From Castor canadensis (Eukaryota > Chordata > Mammalia > Rodentia > Castoridae), in the NCBI RefSeq assembly GCF_047511655.1, contig NC_133386.1:76573501-76637500 (forward strand): a stretch of DNA of 64,000 nt. Direction: 5' to 3'. The notes beneath the pieces are model-generated. The model was not told where the DNA came from and ran no database searches. It worked only from the letters and a program-made list of their open reading frames with translations. The translations under genes and the position numbers were made by a program. Shown here one piece after another: positions 34,484-44,956 of this stretch. The stretch's first letter is position 1, and every line of letters begins with the position of its first letter.

Positions 34484-36052
34484 CATTCCAGAGGTCTTGA
34501 GTGTTGTGGACATGTTTGCTTTTTTTTTTTATCATTCCTTTAAATGTGATAATTCCTCAACCTCATCTTTAATCTTGATATTTTTTTTCAGCTTTATTGG
34601 TGTTGCTTTCCATTGAGTTTTTGTTTTATTTGGTGAGTTCTTCATTTCCAAGTTTTCCATTTTTTTCAGTCTCTGCTCACTGAAGTTTTTATACATGTTG
34701 TTTTCTTATCCAAATCTTGAACTGACTTCTCTACTTTATTCATATGTTTATTTTAATTCTCTTTGAGGTCATGAATCATTTTTAAAACTCGACTTTGAGT
34801 TCTTTGTCTAGCATTTCAGTCTCCAATATCTTTGGATTCAGCTATTGAAGAGTTACAAACTTTTAGAGGAGTCATGTTTTCATTATTTTTGTGTTTCTAA
34901 CTTGTGATTTGCATATCTGTTGCACATCTTCCAGTTTTATAGGAGGATATTCTTAATAAGCAGCCTTCTTTTAAGGATCCAGTACCCAGTCCCACTCAAA
35001 GAGGGCAAAATAAACCACTAAACAGCAACAACACCATGTAGAAATGCAATTAAAATCAACTAAGCTAACTACCTTAACACCAATAACCATAGAAAAGAAA
35101 CTGTTAAAAAAATGTAGATAGAATAAACTATGAAGTTAAAAATTAATAATAAATGAATGAAATAAAATAGGGGACAAAGAAGGGAAGAAGCAAGGTCAAA
35201 TAAAAGAAAAAGAAGAAAAGGGAAAACAATGTGAAGAGGAGGAAGGGAAAAGAGCAAGGGTTGATTACAAAATAAATATGTAAAAAATTAAAGGTAAGAA
35301 GGGGAGTTAAAAACTAAAAACCTAAAATATTCTTTAAAAATGGCATAAAAGAAAAATAATACTAAAAAGAGAAAAGCTTTAAGAAAGTTAAAAAACAAAA
35401 GACAAAGAATTCAAGATGCTTCTTTCTGGGTCCTCTAATATTAGAATCTGCTATGTGTGGGCTAGAGAGTTATGGCTAGAGTCTGCTGTAGTTCCTGCTG
35501 TCTAGGCTGGTGCCATGTGTGTGTTGAGGGCCAGGCCAGTGAAGGGTCAGTTGTACTCTTCAGAGCTAAATCACTTTATAAGCTTCCCTTCTTTTGGTAC
35601 AAGGAGCCACTGCTGATCTCAATAAGCTTTGTGGCCTGTGGACCAGGCATGTTTCTGTCCCCACCAGGGGTCCCCTTAGTTTTTGTCCCTAGGGGTGACA
35701 AACTTCCATGCTGAAGGGTATCTCTTGAGTGTGTGAGAAAGTTAGAGAAGCAGACAGAGCACTGAGTTCTGCACTGCAGGGGAAGAACCACGGGACCCTG
35801 TAGTCTGCCAGCTAGTTTCAGTACTTTCTGATCCAGCCCAGTAGTAAGCTTCCCTGTAGGAGGAATGAGGTTGGAGGAATTGTTTAATCCACCAGAGCTG
35901 TAAGTCTCTGCAGTAATCCACAGTCATCAGGGTTCATTCCTCATCAAAGAGCTCAGGGGCACTAGTTATTGTGCACTCCACAGCCCAAGCTTCCTGATGC
36001 CTAAACTTCTCAGTGGGTCTAGGCTGGACCCTCTTCCTCTCCATTGATGGCC

Positions 36053-36603
36053 TTTTTTTTTTTTTAAATCATTTATAGAATACTTTAATTTCTATAATCA
36101 GACCCACATAGATAAGATCTTACATATTTAATACAGTGTATTAACCACTGCACAATGGAAAAAATTAAGTTTAACATCTCTAGACCAATATGACTATTAA
36201 TTTCTGTACAATGCCAACTAAACAGGATAAATTGGGGTACTTTTTTCCAATGTTGACAGCATAGCTAAAATTTCCAAAAATTCAAATTACATATATATTT
36301 GTATTTATATAAGAAGACTAATAAATAGCAATATGTTATACATCAGAAACAGCAATAGCTTTTCCAGGTTCTAGTCATTAGCAGAGGATATTTCTCTCTG
36401 AAGTCATTGAGTAGTAGACTTTGTTGTTCCTTGCCCATTCTTCTCTGGCCTTCACTACTTCATTGTTTATTTCTTTGCTTGAAGACCTTTTTCCTAAGTT
36501 GAGGAAGGCAGCTTGGTGCATGACTGCTTCTTATAGTTGTCTAACACCCAGACAATGTAGCAGGATGTCCCCAGGCTCCCTAACTTATGAAATTTTTGGT
36601 GCA
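36053..36603 (-). pseudogene. Processed retrocopy of an unidentified mRNA (3' end)
   Basis: On the minus strand a 3' UTR of about 310 bp ends with ATTAAA (plus 36084-36089), an 18-bp spacer and a pure 13-A tail (36053-36065). Upstream, a frame is open from 36530 to a TAA at 36378-36380 (50 codons, including EEWARNNKVYYSMTSERN near the C-terminus) with an in-frame TAA at 36531-36533. I do not recognise the parent gene. The lack of introns, the tail and the signal are the marks of a retrocopy. Its tail directly abuts the L1-B 5' UTR in the same orientation; its right edge in L1-C ORF1 is approximate. Confidence 0.6.
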
Positions 36604-37433
36604 TAGGTGCTTCTTACTTGCACCTTTCAATATTCTTTCCCTGTTCTGTATGTTAATGTTTTAGCTGTATGTCTTGGAGAGGTTCTTTTCTGGTCTTGTC
36701 TATTGTGTGTCCCAAAAGTTTCTTGTATCTAGATGACCATTATCTTCCTCAAGATTTGGGGAATTTTCCTCTATTACTTAATGAATGTCTTTCTTATGCC
36801 TTTAGCTTGCACCTCTTTTTTTATGCCCAGGATTCATAGATTTGGTCTTGTAATGGTGCCCCAGAGGGCTTGCATATTCCATTTGTACTACTTTATCTTC
36901 ACCTGAATGTTCAAATACGTTTACCTTGTCTTTAAGCCCTGACGTTTTGACTTGGATTTGGTCCAGACTACTGAAGAGACTTTCTACTGAGTTTTTTATT
37001 TGCCTTATTGAGCTTTTCATTTCCAGAATTTCAACCTGATTTTTTTCAGGATTTTTAGATCTTTATTGAATTCTTCTTTCATATCTTGTGTTGACTGCCT
37101 TATTTCATTCAATGTTTGTTTGTGTTCTTTATGAACTCATTCAGGTATTTATACATGTTATCTTTAACTTAATTTATCATTCTAATAGCCATTCTTTTGA
37201 GTTTCCTGTTTTTATCTGCTTCATTATTCTTAACATCAATACCATGGAATTGTAGGCTCTTGGAGGAATCACACTGCATTTTTTTCATTTGTTTTGTGTT
37301 TCTGCATTGGGATGTGTCTAAGGTCAAATCAATGGATGAAAGTTTTAATTACCTGTAGTCCTTCAGTTGAAGTGTTCTCAATGTTTAGGCAGGACTGAAA
37401 GTGGCAGACTTGAGGTGTGGTTTCTCACTACTG

Positions 37434-37510
37434 GATTGGGGTATAGCTCAGTAGTCAAACTCTTTGACTGCATGCTCTGCATATCAGACTGGATCCTTAG
37501 CACCACTCAG
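37434..37510 (+). mobile_element. ID-like tRNA-derived SINE remnant
   Basis: 'tggggtatagctcagtagtc' resembles the ID/tRNA box A region, and 'ggatccttagcaccactc' a decayed box B and end. It sits inside the L1-C 5' UTR. Diverged; no clear target duplication. Confidence 0.55.
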
Positions 37511-37989
37511 AGGAAAACTAGCTGGCAACTCTTGTATTTCCTAGCCTAGTGGTTGTTGTTCTATGTGGGTTGAAGGCAGGACTGGTCAAGGATCAGTTGT
37601 TTACTTCTGTGCTGCTTTCACCTTAGAAACTTTTCTTCTCTGTGTACTGAAAGCCACCACTGGCAGCACAGAGCTTTGTCTATGGCCAGGAAGTTCCCCT
37701 CTTGCTGCAATACCCCCTTCCCAACCCACCCCTCTTTGTGCATCCAGGAACAGAAACGCAAGCTCAGAGATGTTTCCCAAAAACGTCAGACAGTGGGTAG
37801 AGCAAACTGAGCATTGAGTTCTGTAGTTCTGCACTGATGGTAGAGAACTGATGGACTCAGGCTTTCTGTTTGCAGGTCCCAGAGTTTTCAGACCACACCT
37901 AGCAGTTCATCACCACATGGGAGAGAGGAGACTGAGGGAGATCTTGAGATCCATATCCATAGGTTCTGTGTTCAGAGCTCTCTGCCCCG

Positions 37990-38975
37990 CCTAGCAGAAA
38001 ACACCTGCAGTTGGCAGACAGCTCCTAGAGGATGAGAACTTCACAAGCTTATTTCTGTTTCCATGGTGATCCTGAGGCGATGGGACTTGTCAGGGAAGGT
38101 GGGGCTCCAACCACCATGCCCTTTATTGCTGGGCAAACTCAACAGGTCCATATCATACCCTCTCCACGACTACAACTCATGGCTTCCTCCCACATAGATA
38201 CTGTGGCAGGGTGTCTCAAGACTCCCTGAGCTATGGCTGTTCCTTGGTATTCAAGTCCCCAGAGTATCTCAGTCTCAAACCTTGACTGACTGCAAACATC
38301 CATAGCCATCTGTCAATTTCTGGGGCCAGAGCACTCCACTTGCCACAGACTCTATGCCCTGTTTCTACAGTGATCCTTAGGCAATGGAATTTGCTCTCAC
38401 CAAGGAGGGCAGGTCCACCAACCATCAAGCCCTGCACTGTCTGAACTCCCAGCTGCTTAAATTTCTCCATAGGTCCATGTCAGACCTTCTCCCTCTCCAT
38501 AGCCACCTATCCTGGCCATCTTCCTCCCAGACACTGGCCAGGTGCCCCAACACTCCCTGAGCTGTGATTCTTCCTTGTTTTCAAGACACCAGAGTAACTC
38601 AGCCTCAAACCCCACCCAGAAGTAGCCCTTTACAGCCAGTTAGCATTTCCTGGAACCTAAGCACTCTTCCAGTCACAGACTTTGTGTTCTGTTTCCACAG
38701 TGACACTGGAACAGTAGAACTTCCCTTGCCATGGAGAGCAGAACTGCCAACCACTGTGACCTTCACTTCCTGAGCTCCTGGCTGCTTTTCAGCTTACCCT
38801 CATCAGACTCCTCCTTCTCCAAGACCACCTCTCATGTGTTCATGGGTATCTCCTTCCCAGACACTGTTTGGGTGTTCTAATACTCTCTGAGTTGTGGTTG
38901 CTCCTTGTTTTTAAGCCCCCTGAGGTGCCCAGTCTCAAACAATAACCCCTCTCACAAGATGGTGCCTCTCTATAG
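37990..38975 (-). repeat. Tandem L1 5' UTR monomers, about 330 bp
   Basis: Two independent anchors recur with constant spacing. Anchor 1 (ctgtttccatggtgatcc and variants) occurs at 38055, 38359 and 38689. Anchor 2 (ctccctgagctatgg and variants) occurs at 38222, 38553 and 38883. This gives two complete units (38222-38552, 38553-38882) with partial units on both sides. Monomers are diverged. In mouse L1, tandem 5' UTR monomers act as promoter units; the same role here is inference. Confidence 0.82.
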
Positions 38976-39426
38976 CTCTCCAAGTTATGGGGAGTGAAAG
39001 CATGTCTTTCTTGTCCAATGCTAGCCTGTCATGCTCAGGTAGAGTCACCATCCCACTGTCCCTACATTGAGTTTAAGGCTTGTAGGGGTTGTAGGCTTGT
39101 CCCACAGCTAGGTTTGCCAGTCTGTTCCTGAGGTCTCCTAGATTAGGGTGGTGGAGGCTTTGACTCCCTCTCTCTTTCCCTTGTACCTTCTTCCTCTCCA
39201 CCCCTGGGACTGGAGGTGGAACTTCAGACTAATTTCCAATTTCCTCTGCTGCTTTTCTGCTTCTCTGTGCTTTTCACCAGTCCTGTCCCTCTTTTATGAA
39301 TCCTAATGCTCTTCATCACTTTCTCTTTTCTGAGTATAGTGTCTCCTTTTTTACCCTGACTCCTCTCATTCACGAAGTCAGATGGAGAAGGCACCTACTC
39401 CACCATCTCGTCTCACCTCCTGCCAA

Positions 39427-40625
39427 AATTTAAAGTTGTATGCTATTTCTACTAATGGCTTTTTCCTTGAAATCTACTTTGTCAAATGCAAATGTAGTTT
39501 ATCCTGCTTTCTTATAGCTGACATTAGCATGGTTTAATTCAGTCTAGTAATCTTTATATGTAATTAGAATGTATACTTCACTTGCATTGAAGATGACCCC
39601 GATACACCTGTATTCACTTCCATAATTGTTTTTGGTATTCTCTGTTTGTCATGCTTTGTAAAAAAATTATTTTCTTGGTAGTACTGGACTTTGAACTCAG
39701 GGCATTGCACTTGCTAGGCCATGCCTCCAAGCCCTTTTTGCTGTTAGATTACTTTTCAGACAGGGTCTTGCTTTTTGCCTGCAGCAGCCTGGGACCACAA
39801 TCCTCTTACCTATGCCTCCCATTACAGAGTGTACTACCAAGCCCAGCTTATTTGTTGGCATGGAATCTTGCTAAGTTTTTACCCAGGCGGGCCTTGAACT
39901 ATGAGTCTCATGATCTCTTCCTACTGAGTAGCTGGGATTATAGACATGAGCACCCAGAACAATGTTTTTGTTTGTTTGATAGTTTTAAATCAATTTTTTT
40001 TCTCTATTTTCTTTCTAGTTCTCTCCTTTTCTTTTGGTTAAGAAATGTTTTCTCTTTATTCAAGTTTTTTCCTTTAGCACTGCAAAATTACAAAGTGGGT
40101 TTCTATGTATTTAAATCTTTCTCTGGAAACATTAAAGTGCTGATGTAACAATTTCAAAATTGATGAATAATTTAATCTCTTTCTTGAACAATGAAAGAAT
40201 CTTAGAAAGCTTTGCCACCATTTACCCCTGCCTTCTTGCATGTCACTGTTGTCTACAATTTTACTTTTAATCTTATTTTTAATACCAGATGTAATTTATT
40301 AGGTCAATGTTTTATTCAATTGACATTAGATTTTTCTATATATTTAATATTTTTCTTAAGTTCTTGGTCTTAGCTCTTCCTCTTAGAATCATTTTACTTC
40401 TTCCTGAAGTATATGCTTTAGAAGTTCCTTGCAACTGTTTTTTTGTTTTTATTATTAAGAAGGGTTTAATTTCCCCTCATTCTTTCCATGTGGTTTCGAT
40501 GTGGGTAGAAGTCTAGGTTGTCAGTTGTTTCCTTTACACAACTGATGCCATCATTTGACAGACTACTTTGGGTTTCTTTGCTATATTGAGATAATGGTGA
40601 TAGGCTAATGACTGTGATTCCTTCC
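39427..40625 (-). mobile_element. Ancient L1 sequence, possible L1-A 5' part
   Basis: 'cttgaaatctactttgtcaaatgc' at 39469 matches the endonuclease region of ORF2 (compare L1-Y near 29221). From 39975 on, diverged L1-type ORF1/ORF2 sequence includes 'gtagaagtctaggttgtcagttg'. It is in the same orientation as L1-A at 19985-21540 and may be its 5' portion, with the whole complex inserted between. A composite SINE interrupts it. Confidence 0.5.
39656..39962 (-). mobile_element. Three-part composite SINE
   Basis: On the minus strand: B1-like monomer 1 ('atagtcccagctactcagtagg'-type region near 39930), B1-like monomer 2 (near 39850-39745), then the dID unit near 39735-39665 ('gaggcatggcctagcaagtg', 'ccctgagttcaaagtccag'). 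The order is the same as at 18692-18988, so this is an independent second copy of the trimeric structure. Confidence 0.75.
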
Positions 40626-42168
40626 TGGGAATCAGCTTTACAAGTTTGCTATTCTGTCCTTTCTCCAATATTTATTATGAGTTTTTCAAGCATACGGCAA
40701 AACTGAAAGAATTTTACAGCAAACATGCATGTACTCACTATCTACCATTATTTCACTACATGTGTGTTGTCAGATATGTATGTATCCATATATCTGTCTA
40801 TCCTTGTGTCCAATCATTAATCCATCTATTGTTTTGGTGGATTTCTAAGGAAATTGCAGACATTCAACATGCTGCTCCCTGAGCAATCCACTCATTAAAA
40901 TCATGTCTTTACTTTGATGCTATTTATTTTTAAAGTGATGCATTTATTTTGTTAATCCTGAGTGGGAATTAATGAGAATCTTAAAATTGAGGGGTGGGGT
41001 TTTAAAACTAACCATCATCCTGCATGTGGTTTTCTCTGTTACTCTCTGTGGCACTTTGAATTGGAAAATAGAACTTTTGGCTGTATGTTCTGTCTCATTT
41101 CTCTCCTCCCTCTTTTTTAAATCATGCAGTGTCCTGTGAATTTTCTTCAGACTCATCTACTTTATGAATATTTTTCTTTACTTGAGTTTAATAATCTGCT
41201 ACATAACGTTCATTGAGTTTCTAATTTCATATATATACTGCATATGCACTTCTATATAATTTCTAAGCATATAGAGAGAACACATGCAACTTAAGAATTT
41301 GAACACCTATATCTCTCTATATAAATATATATTTATATATATATAGCATATAGATATACAGTTTTTAGAAAAATACTACTTTTTCAAGCCTGCCTTGCCA
41401 ATTTTGACAAAAATCCTTGTCATTTTATTATACCTATTCTTTTTTTTTTCTTTTGCTAAACCTACTTGATGTTCTGCACCTAACACTTTCTGTACCCACA
41501 TCCCTTGTTGGAGCCTTTACAGTTCTTCCTGATGAGCTCGTTAACTGCAGCGTTTCCTGTCATGATCATGCTCGATGATTGGGAACTCTTGTGTGATGTG
41601 ACTCTATGCTGCCTGTTTGTAAAGTTCATTCTTCAAGAGCAGGCTTTCATTTGTCTCTGTTGGGGCATGAGGCCACTATCATCTGAGACCATTGTAACTG
41701 CATTTTTAGTTTAGGGGTTTTTGTTTGTTTGTTTGCTTGCTTCTTGACCTCAAAGGTAACATAAATTCAGGTCCCCACGTTAATCTTCAGTGAGTGTGCT
41801 TGAGGTTAGGCCCTGGCGAGGAAGAGGCAGGCATGTACTGATGTTCTTTGCCTCAGCAATGGAGTAACTGTCCCCACTAGGATCCTGGATTTTAAGTTAG
41901 TATCCATGATCTGATGCTTTCCAGCTCAGAGCACCAAAGGTTGTCCTATATTTCCTGGGTAAATATTGACTCCAGAATTTATTTGCCCATGATAATTTGT
42001 GTTTTTAAAAAGCCATTTCTGGTATTTGAGGAATTACCTTACTTTCTGTCAACTTACTCATTAATTATATCATTATTTTGTATTTAAAGTACAATTTTTA
42101 TTTGTGTATCACTTGGATGAACCATTGAATGTCACACTTTGTGTATCTATTTTAGACAAACAAAAATG

Positions 42169-42169
<1 letters not shown>
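40626..42169. other. Unassigned; possible ancient LINE repeat at 40640-40890
   Basis: 'tcaagcatacggcaaaactgaaagaattttacag' (40688-40721) and the following 'ccatctattgttttggtgg' part resemble a common ancient mammalian LINE-type repeat that I cannot name securely. AT-rich microsatellite-like sequence lies at 41310-41355. No gene seen. Confidence 0.35.

Positions 42170-42217
<48 letters not shown>
42170..42217. repeat. (CA)24 microsatellite
   Basis: Pure CA dinucleotide run of 48 bp, directly before an L1-like 3' fragment. Confidence 0.97.
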
Positions 42218-42219
<2 letters not shown>

Positions 42220-42483
42220 ACAGGAAGGCAAAACAGGTCCTGTCTGAGAGGTTTGGTACCAGTGGGAGGGGCAAGGATATAAGAAAAGGGTGTAGGAGGA
42301 CGAATATGGTGGAAATGTTATGTACATATATATGTAAATGGAAAAATAAGACCTGCTAAAACTATTCCAGGAATAACAGGAGAGAGGATAGAGGAAAATG
42401 ATGGAGGGGTTGAATTCAATTATATTCTGTAAAAACTTTTGCAAATGTCACAATGTACACCCAGAACAATAATAATAAAAAAA
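42218..42483 (+). mobile_element. L1-like 3' end fragment
   Basis: 'ggtaccagtgggaggggcaagg', 'gaatatggtggaaatgttatg', then 'tgcaaatgtcacaatgtacacc' and an aataataataaaaaaa end. The purine-rich part followed by an A-rich tail fits an L1 3' UTR of a lineage different from L1-Y. A segment at 27781-27880 is homologous to its first 100 bp. Confidence 0.55.
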
Positions 42484-43004
42484 TAGAGTGGGGACATTGA
42501 GCAGCAATGGAGAGTTGTGCTTTCATATTATGTATTTCTTTTGTATAATGTTAATTTTCAAAACAAGGCAGTATTCTTTTTATAATAAAAACAGCAACAA
42601 ATAAAAAAAAGAAAAGAAAAAGACCTCTGTAATGTAATTGAAAACTAAAAAAATGTTAGAGCCATTCAGCACCAAACTATGATTTCAGGTGACAATTTCT
42701 CTGGGTTTGATTTTCCAGTTGGATTATTCCAGAGTACTGCAGAAATGGTGTAGATTAAAGGATGAATGGAAAAAGAACAGAGAGGATGGAAGAATTCTCA
42801 TTGTAAGCTATTTTTTATCTGCCAAACCAATGCAAAAGTTTCTGCTTTCTCTCTCTGAATTTCTCTATGTATCATGAAATTCATATTGCTATTTTCCAGA
42901 CTGTGAAACTGTAATAAGTTAATAGCATGCAAAAATGCTGTATCTGTGATGTTACACTCAGAGAACACTCAGTAAATGTGGGTTCAAGCTAACCTTGAGC
43001 CTTC
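42484..43004. other. Unassigned spacer
   Basis: A-rich at 42595-42625; no gene or repeat assigned. Confidence 0.4.
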
Positions 43005-43730
43005 TTGGTTTTTTTAAAAAAGTTTTTAATTTATATATAATAAATACAGGTATTTATGTGGTACATTTTGACTTTTCAATTCAGGTATACAATGTGTAAT
43101 TGTAATTTTAGGGTGATTGAATAGTAATAGCATTCACAATCTTCTTTAGAAGGTATTTGAAATATACAATTTTTGTTCAACCTTAGTTATTAACTGCACT
43201 ATAGAGCATGAGAAGCTCTGTGTCCTAGCCAATGCACCTCTGTACTCATTAGCTTTTTTCTTTTCTCTCTTTTCCCTTATCCATCCCAAGTTCTTCTAAT
43301 CACTATACTACTCACCACTTTTATAAAAACAACTTTTTATCCTCCATATACAAGTGAGGAATGTGATATTTGTCTTCCTGCCCCTAACTTATTTTACTTG
43401 ACATAATGTATTCCAGTTCTATTCATGTTGCTACAAATTATACAACTATAGTCCTTTTGATGCTAAATAATATTACATTCTATCTATCTATCTATCATCT
43501 ATCTATCTATCTATTTAATATAGATCACATTTTCTTTATCCATTTATCTGGTGATGGATACATAGATTGTTTCCATATCTTAGCTATTGTGACTAGTGCT
43601 TAAATAAACATGTGAATTCAGGTGTCTCTTTGACATATTAATCTTATTTCCTTGGGTACATATGTAGTAATGGGATTACTTGCTCACATGGCCTAATTGG
43701 ACTTTGATAGATGCTTCCCAGAGTTTGCCT
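43005..43730 (-). mobile_element. L1 3' end (L1M-like), 5' truncated
   Basis: Reverse complement of an old L1 3' end: 'tttttaatttatatataataaatacagg', 3' UTR, then the ORF2 terminus ('gatatttgtcttcctgcccc', 'tattccagttctattcatgttg', 'cagattgtttccatatcttagctattgtgactagtgc'). A (TATC)n run at 43481-43514 lies within it. No ORF survives. Confidence 0.75.
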
Positions 43731-44938
43731 AGAGACACATTTATTCCCATCTGCATGTAGCAATGTCAAAATAAGATCTTAGACTGGAGCTAATAGAATG
43801 ATGAAAGGCAATTGTAGGAGGAAATCACTTTGAAGAAAATATTCTGATGGATGCTCTTTAAGAACAAGAATTTCCACAAAGTTCCAAGAAATATGAGCTC
43901 TTAATAACTCAAAAGACTTCAAACTTGATAGAATTCACCCATCATTCTGACACTTTTTATTCTCAACAGGGCTGTTCATGCATAGCAGTAGTAAAAATAC
44001 AACATTTCTTTCAGTGGTAGAACCAAGGGTGGCATGCCCCGATTTACTGCTGCATTCTATATGTAGTTTCTTTATAGAGTGGGTTTTAATTACTGAAAGG
44101 CAGGAGAATGATTTTAGGTTATTTGGGTGCCCAGACTGATGTCCCTTATTGTCATAGAGTCAAGTTAAGTGAGAAATTTAGACTTGGCTCACTCAGGGTG
44201 AGCCCAGATTATTTTGATGTTTACTGAATGGGGGATGTTCTTGCCATAGGAATGAAATGTTTTCCAGTTATTTTCAACTGAGAACTTTCAATTCACAGTG
44301 ATAGTTGGTTTGGCAGAGCTAGTTGCCGCAAAAACGCTCCCATCTTGAATGATATTTAAAAGAATCCAGTGAAGTAGGAAAACTTGAAGAAACCCCTGGG
44401 CACTGCTGCCTGTGAGTCACAGCGGAGGAAAGACATCAAGGACTTCTGTCACTATGTCTCAAAAACTTGGATGAGGGGAATGGACTCTACTGGTCAGTTG
44501 GTTACCTAACTAAGGCCACAGGAAGAGTAGCCTAAGACCTTGTGTAATCTGTATATGCACAGACATATGTTGAAAAGGGCAGTGAAGACCAAGGGATAAA
44601 GATAAAATGAGGTATTTTCACCAGCAGGCAGGAAATTTCAAAGCTGAGAGAGTAGTATAGCTCAAAAGAACAGCTGGGAGAAGTTTATTAAAGATAACTT
44701 ACAGTCTCATTTGTGCTTCCCTAAGACTCTGAGCATATAGGTATGAATTGATAAAATTGGTAATAGTCACCATACAATATTAGGCTCTTATCAAAGGCTA
44801 GCATTATTAGATTGAGTTATATTTAGTGTCTAATGACAAAATGAGATCCAGAGAGTATTTTTAATCACATGCATCACTTCATTATGAAATTAAAAGAATA
44901 ATTATTTTTATTATTGATTTGATTATAATATTAACCAT
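43731..44938. other. Unassigned non-coding sequence
   Basis: No exon, RNA gene or confidently named repeat. Confidence 0.45.
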
Positions 44939-44956
44939 AAAAAGACACCAATTCTT

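Larger units (their letters stand above)
31936..36052 (-). mobile_element. Older L1 (L1-B), 5' segment: ORF2 start, ORF1, 5' UTR
   Basis: Continues L1-B leftward of its 5' end at 36052. Recognisable parts: reverse transcriptase/linker sequence 31936-32680, endonuclease sequence in a 112-codon open segment at 32689-33027 (FINDKEDFKPKLIRRNKDYH), ORF2 start near 33480-33560, ORF1 from about 33640 to 34960, an A/T-rich 5' UTR part (34980-35400) and a mixed-composition 5' UTR part (35400-36052). It is interrupted by an L1 fragment (32972-33432) and a SINE-containing insert (34192-34483). The 5' UTR lacks the tandem monomers of L1-C, so it is probably truncated there. Confidence 0.8.
36604..39420 (-). 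mobile_element. L1 5' part (L1-C): part of ORF1 and 5' UTR
   Basis: ORF1 sequence spans about 36604-37330; a 72-codon open segment (36802-37020) holds coiled-coil-type sequence (IRQIKNSVESLFSSLDQIQV). The 5' UTR spans about 37330-39420, with tandem monomers of about 330 bp. The 5' end reads 'gagacgagatggtggagtag' on the minus strand near 39395-39415, similar to the start of other L1s. ORF1 is cut at about 36604; no ORF2 is attached. It differs strongly from the matching part of L1-B, so it belongs to another L1 lineage or is older. Confidence 0.75.

Noticed and set aside
36604..39420. L1-C plus L1-B as one L1 with a long target duplication made by the retrocopy
   Set aside because: The matching ORF1 parts (about 33940 and 36615) are far too different from each other to be copies made by one insertion event.
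39651..40148. 165-codon plus-strand ORF as a gene
   Set aside because: It is the antisense reading of a minus-strand composite SINE and L1 sequence; SINEs of this type often leave long antisense ORFs.
43481..43514. Short direct repeats as a CRISPR-like array
   Set aside because: Pure TATC tetranucleotide microsatellite with no spacers, in mammalian DNA.
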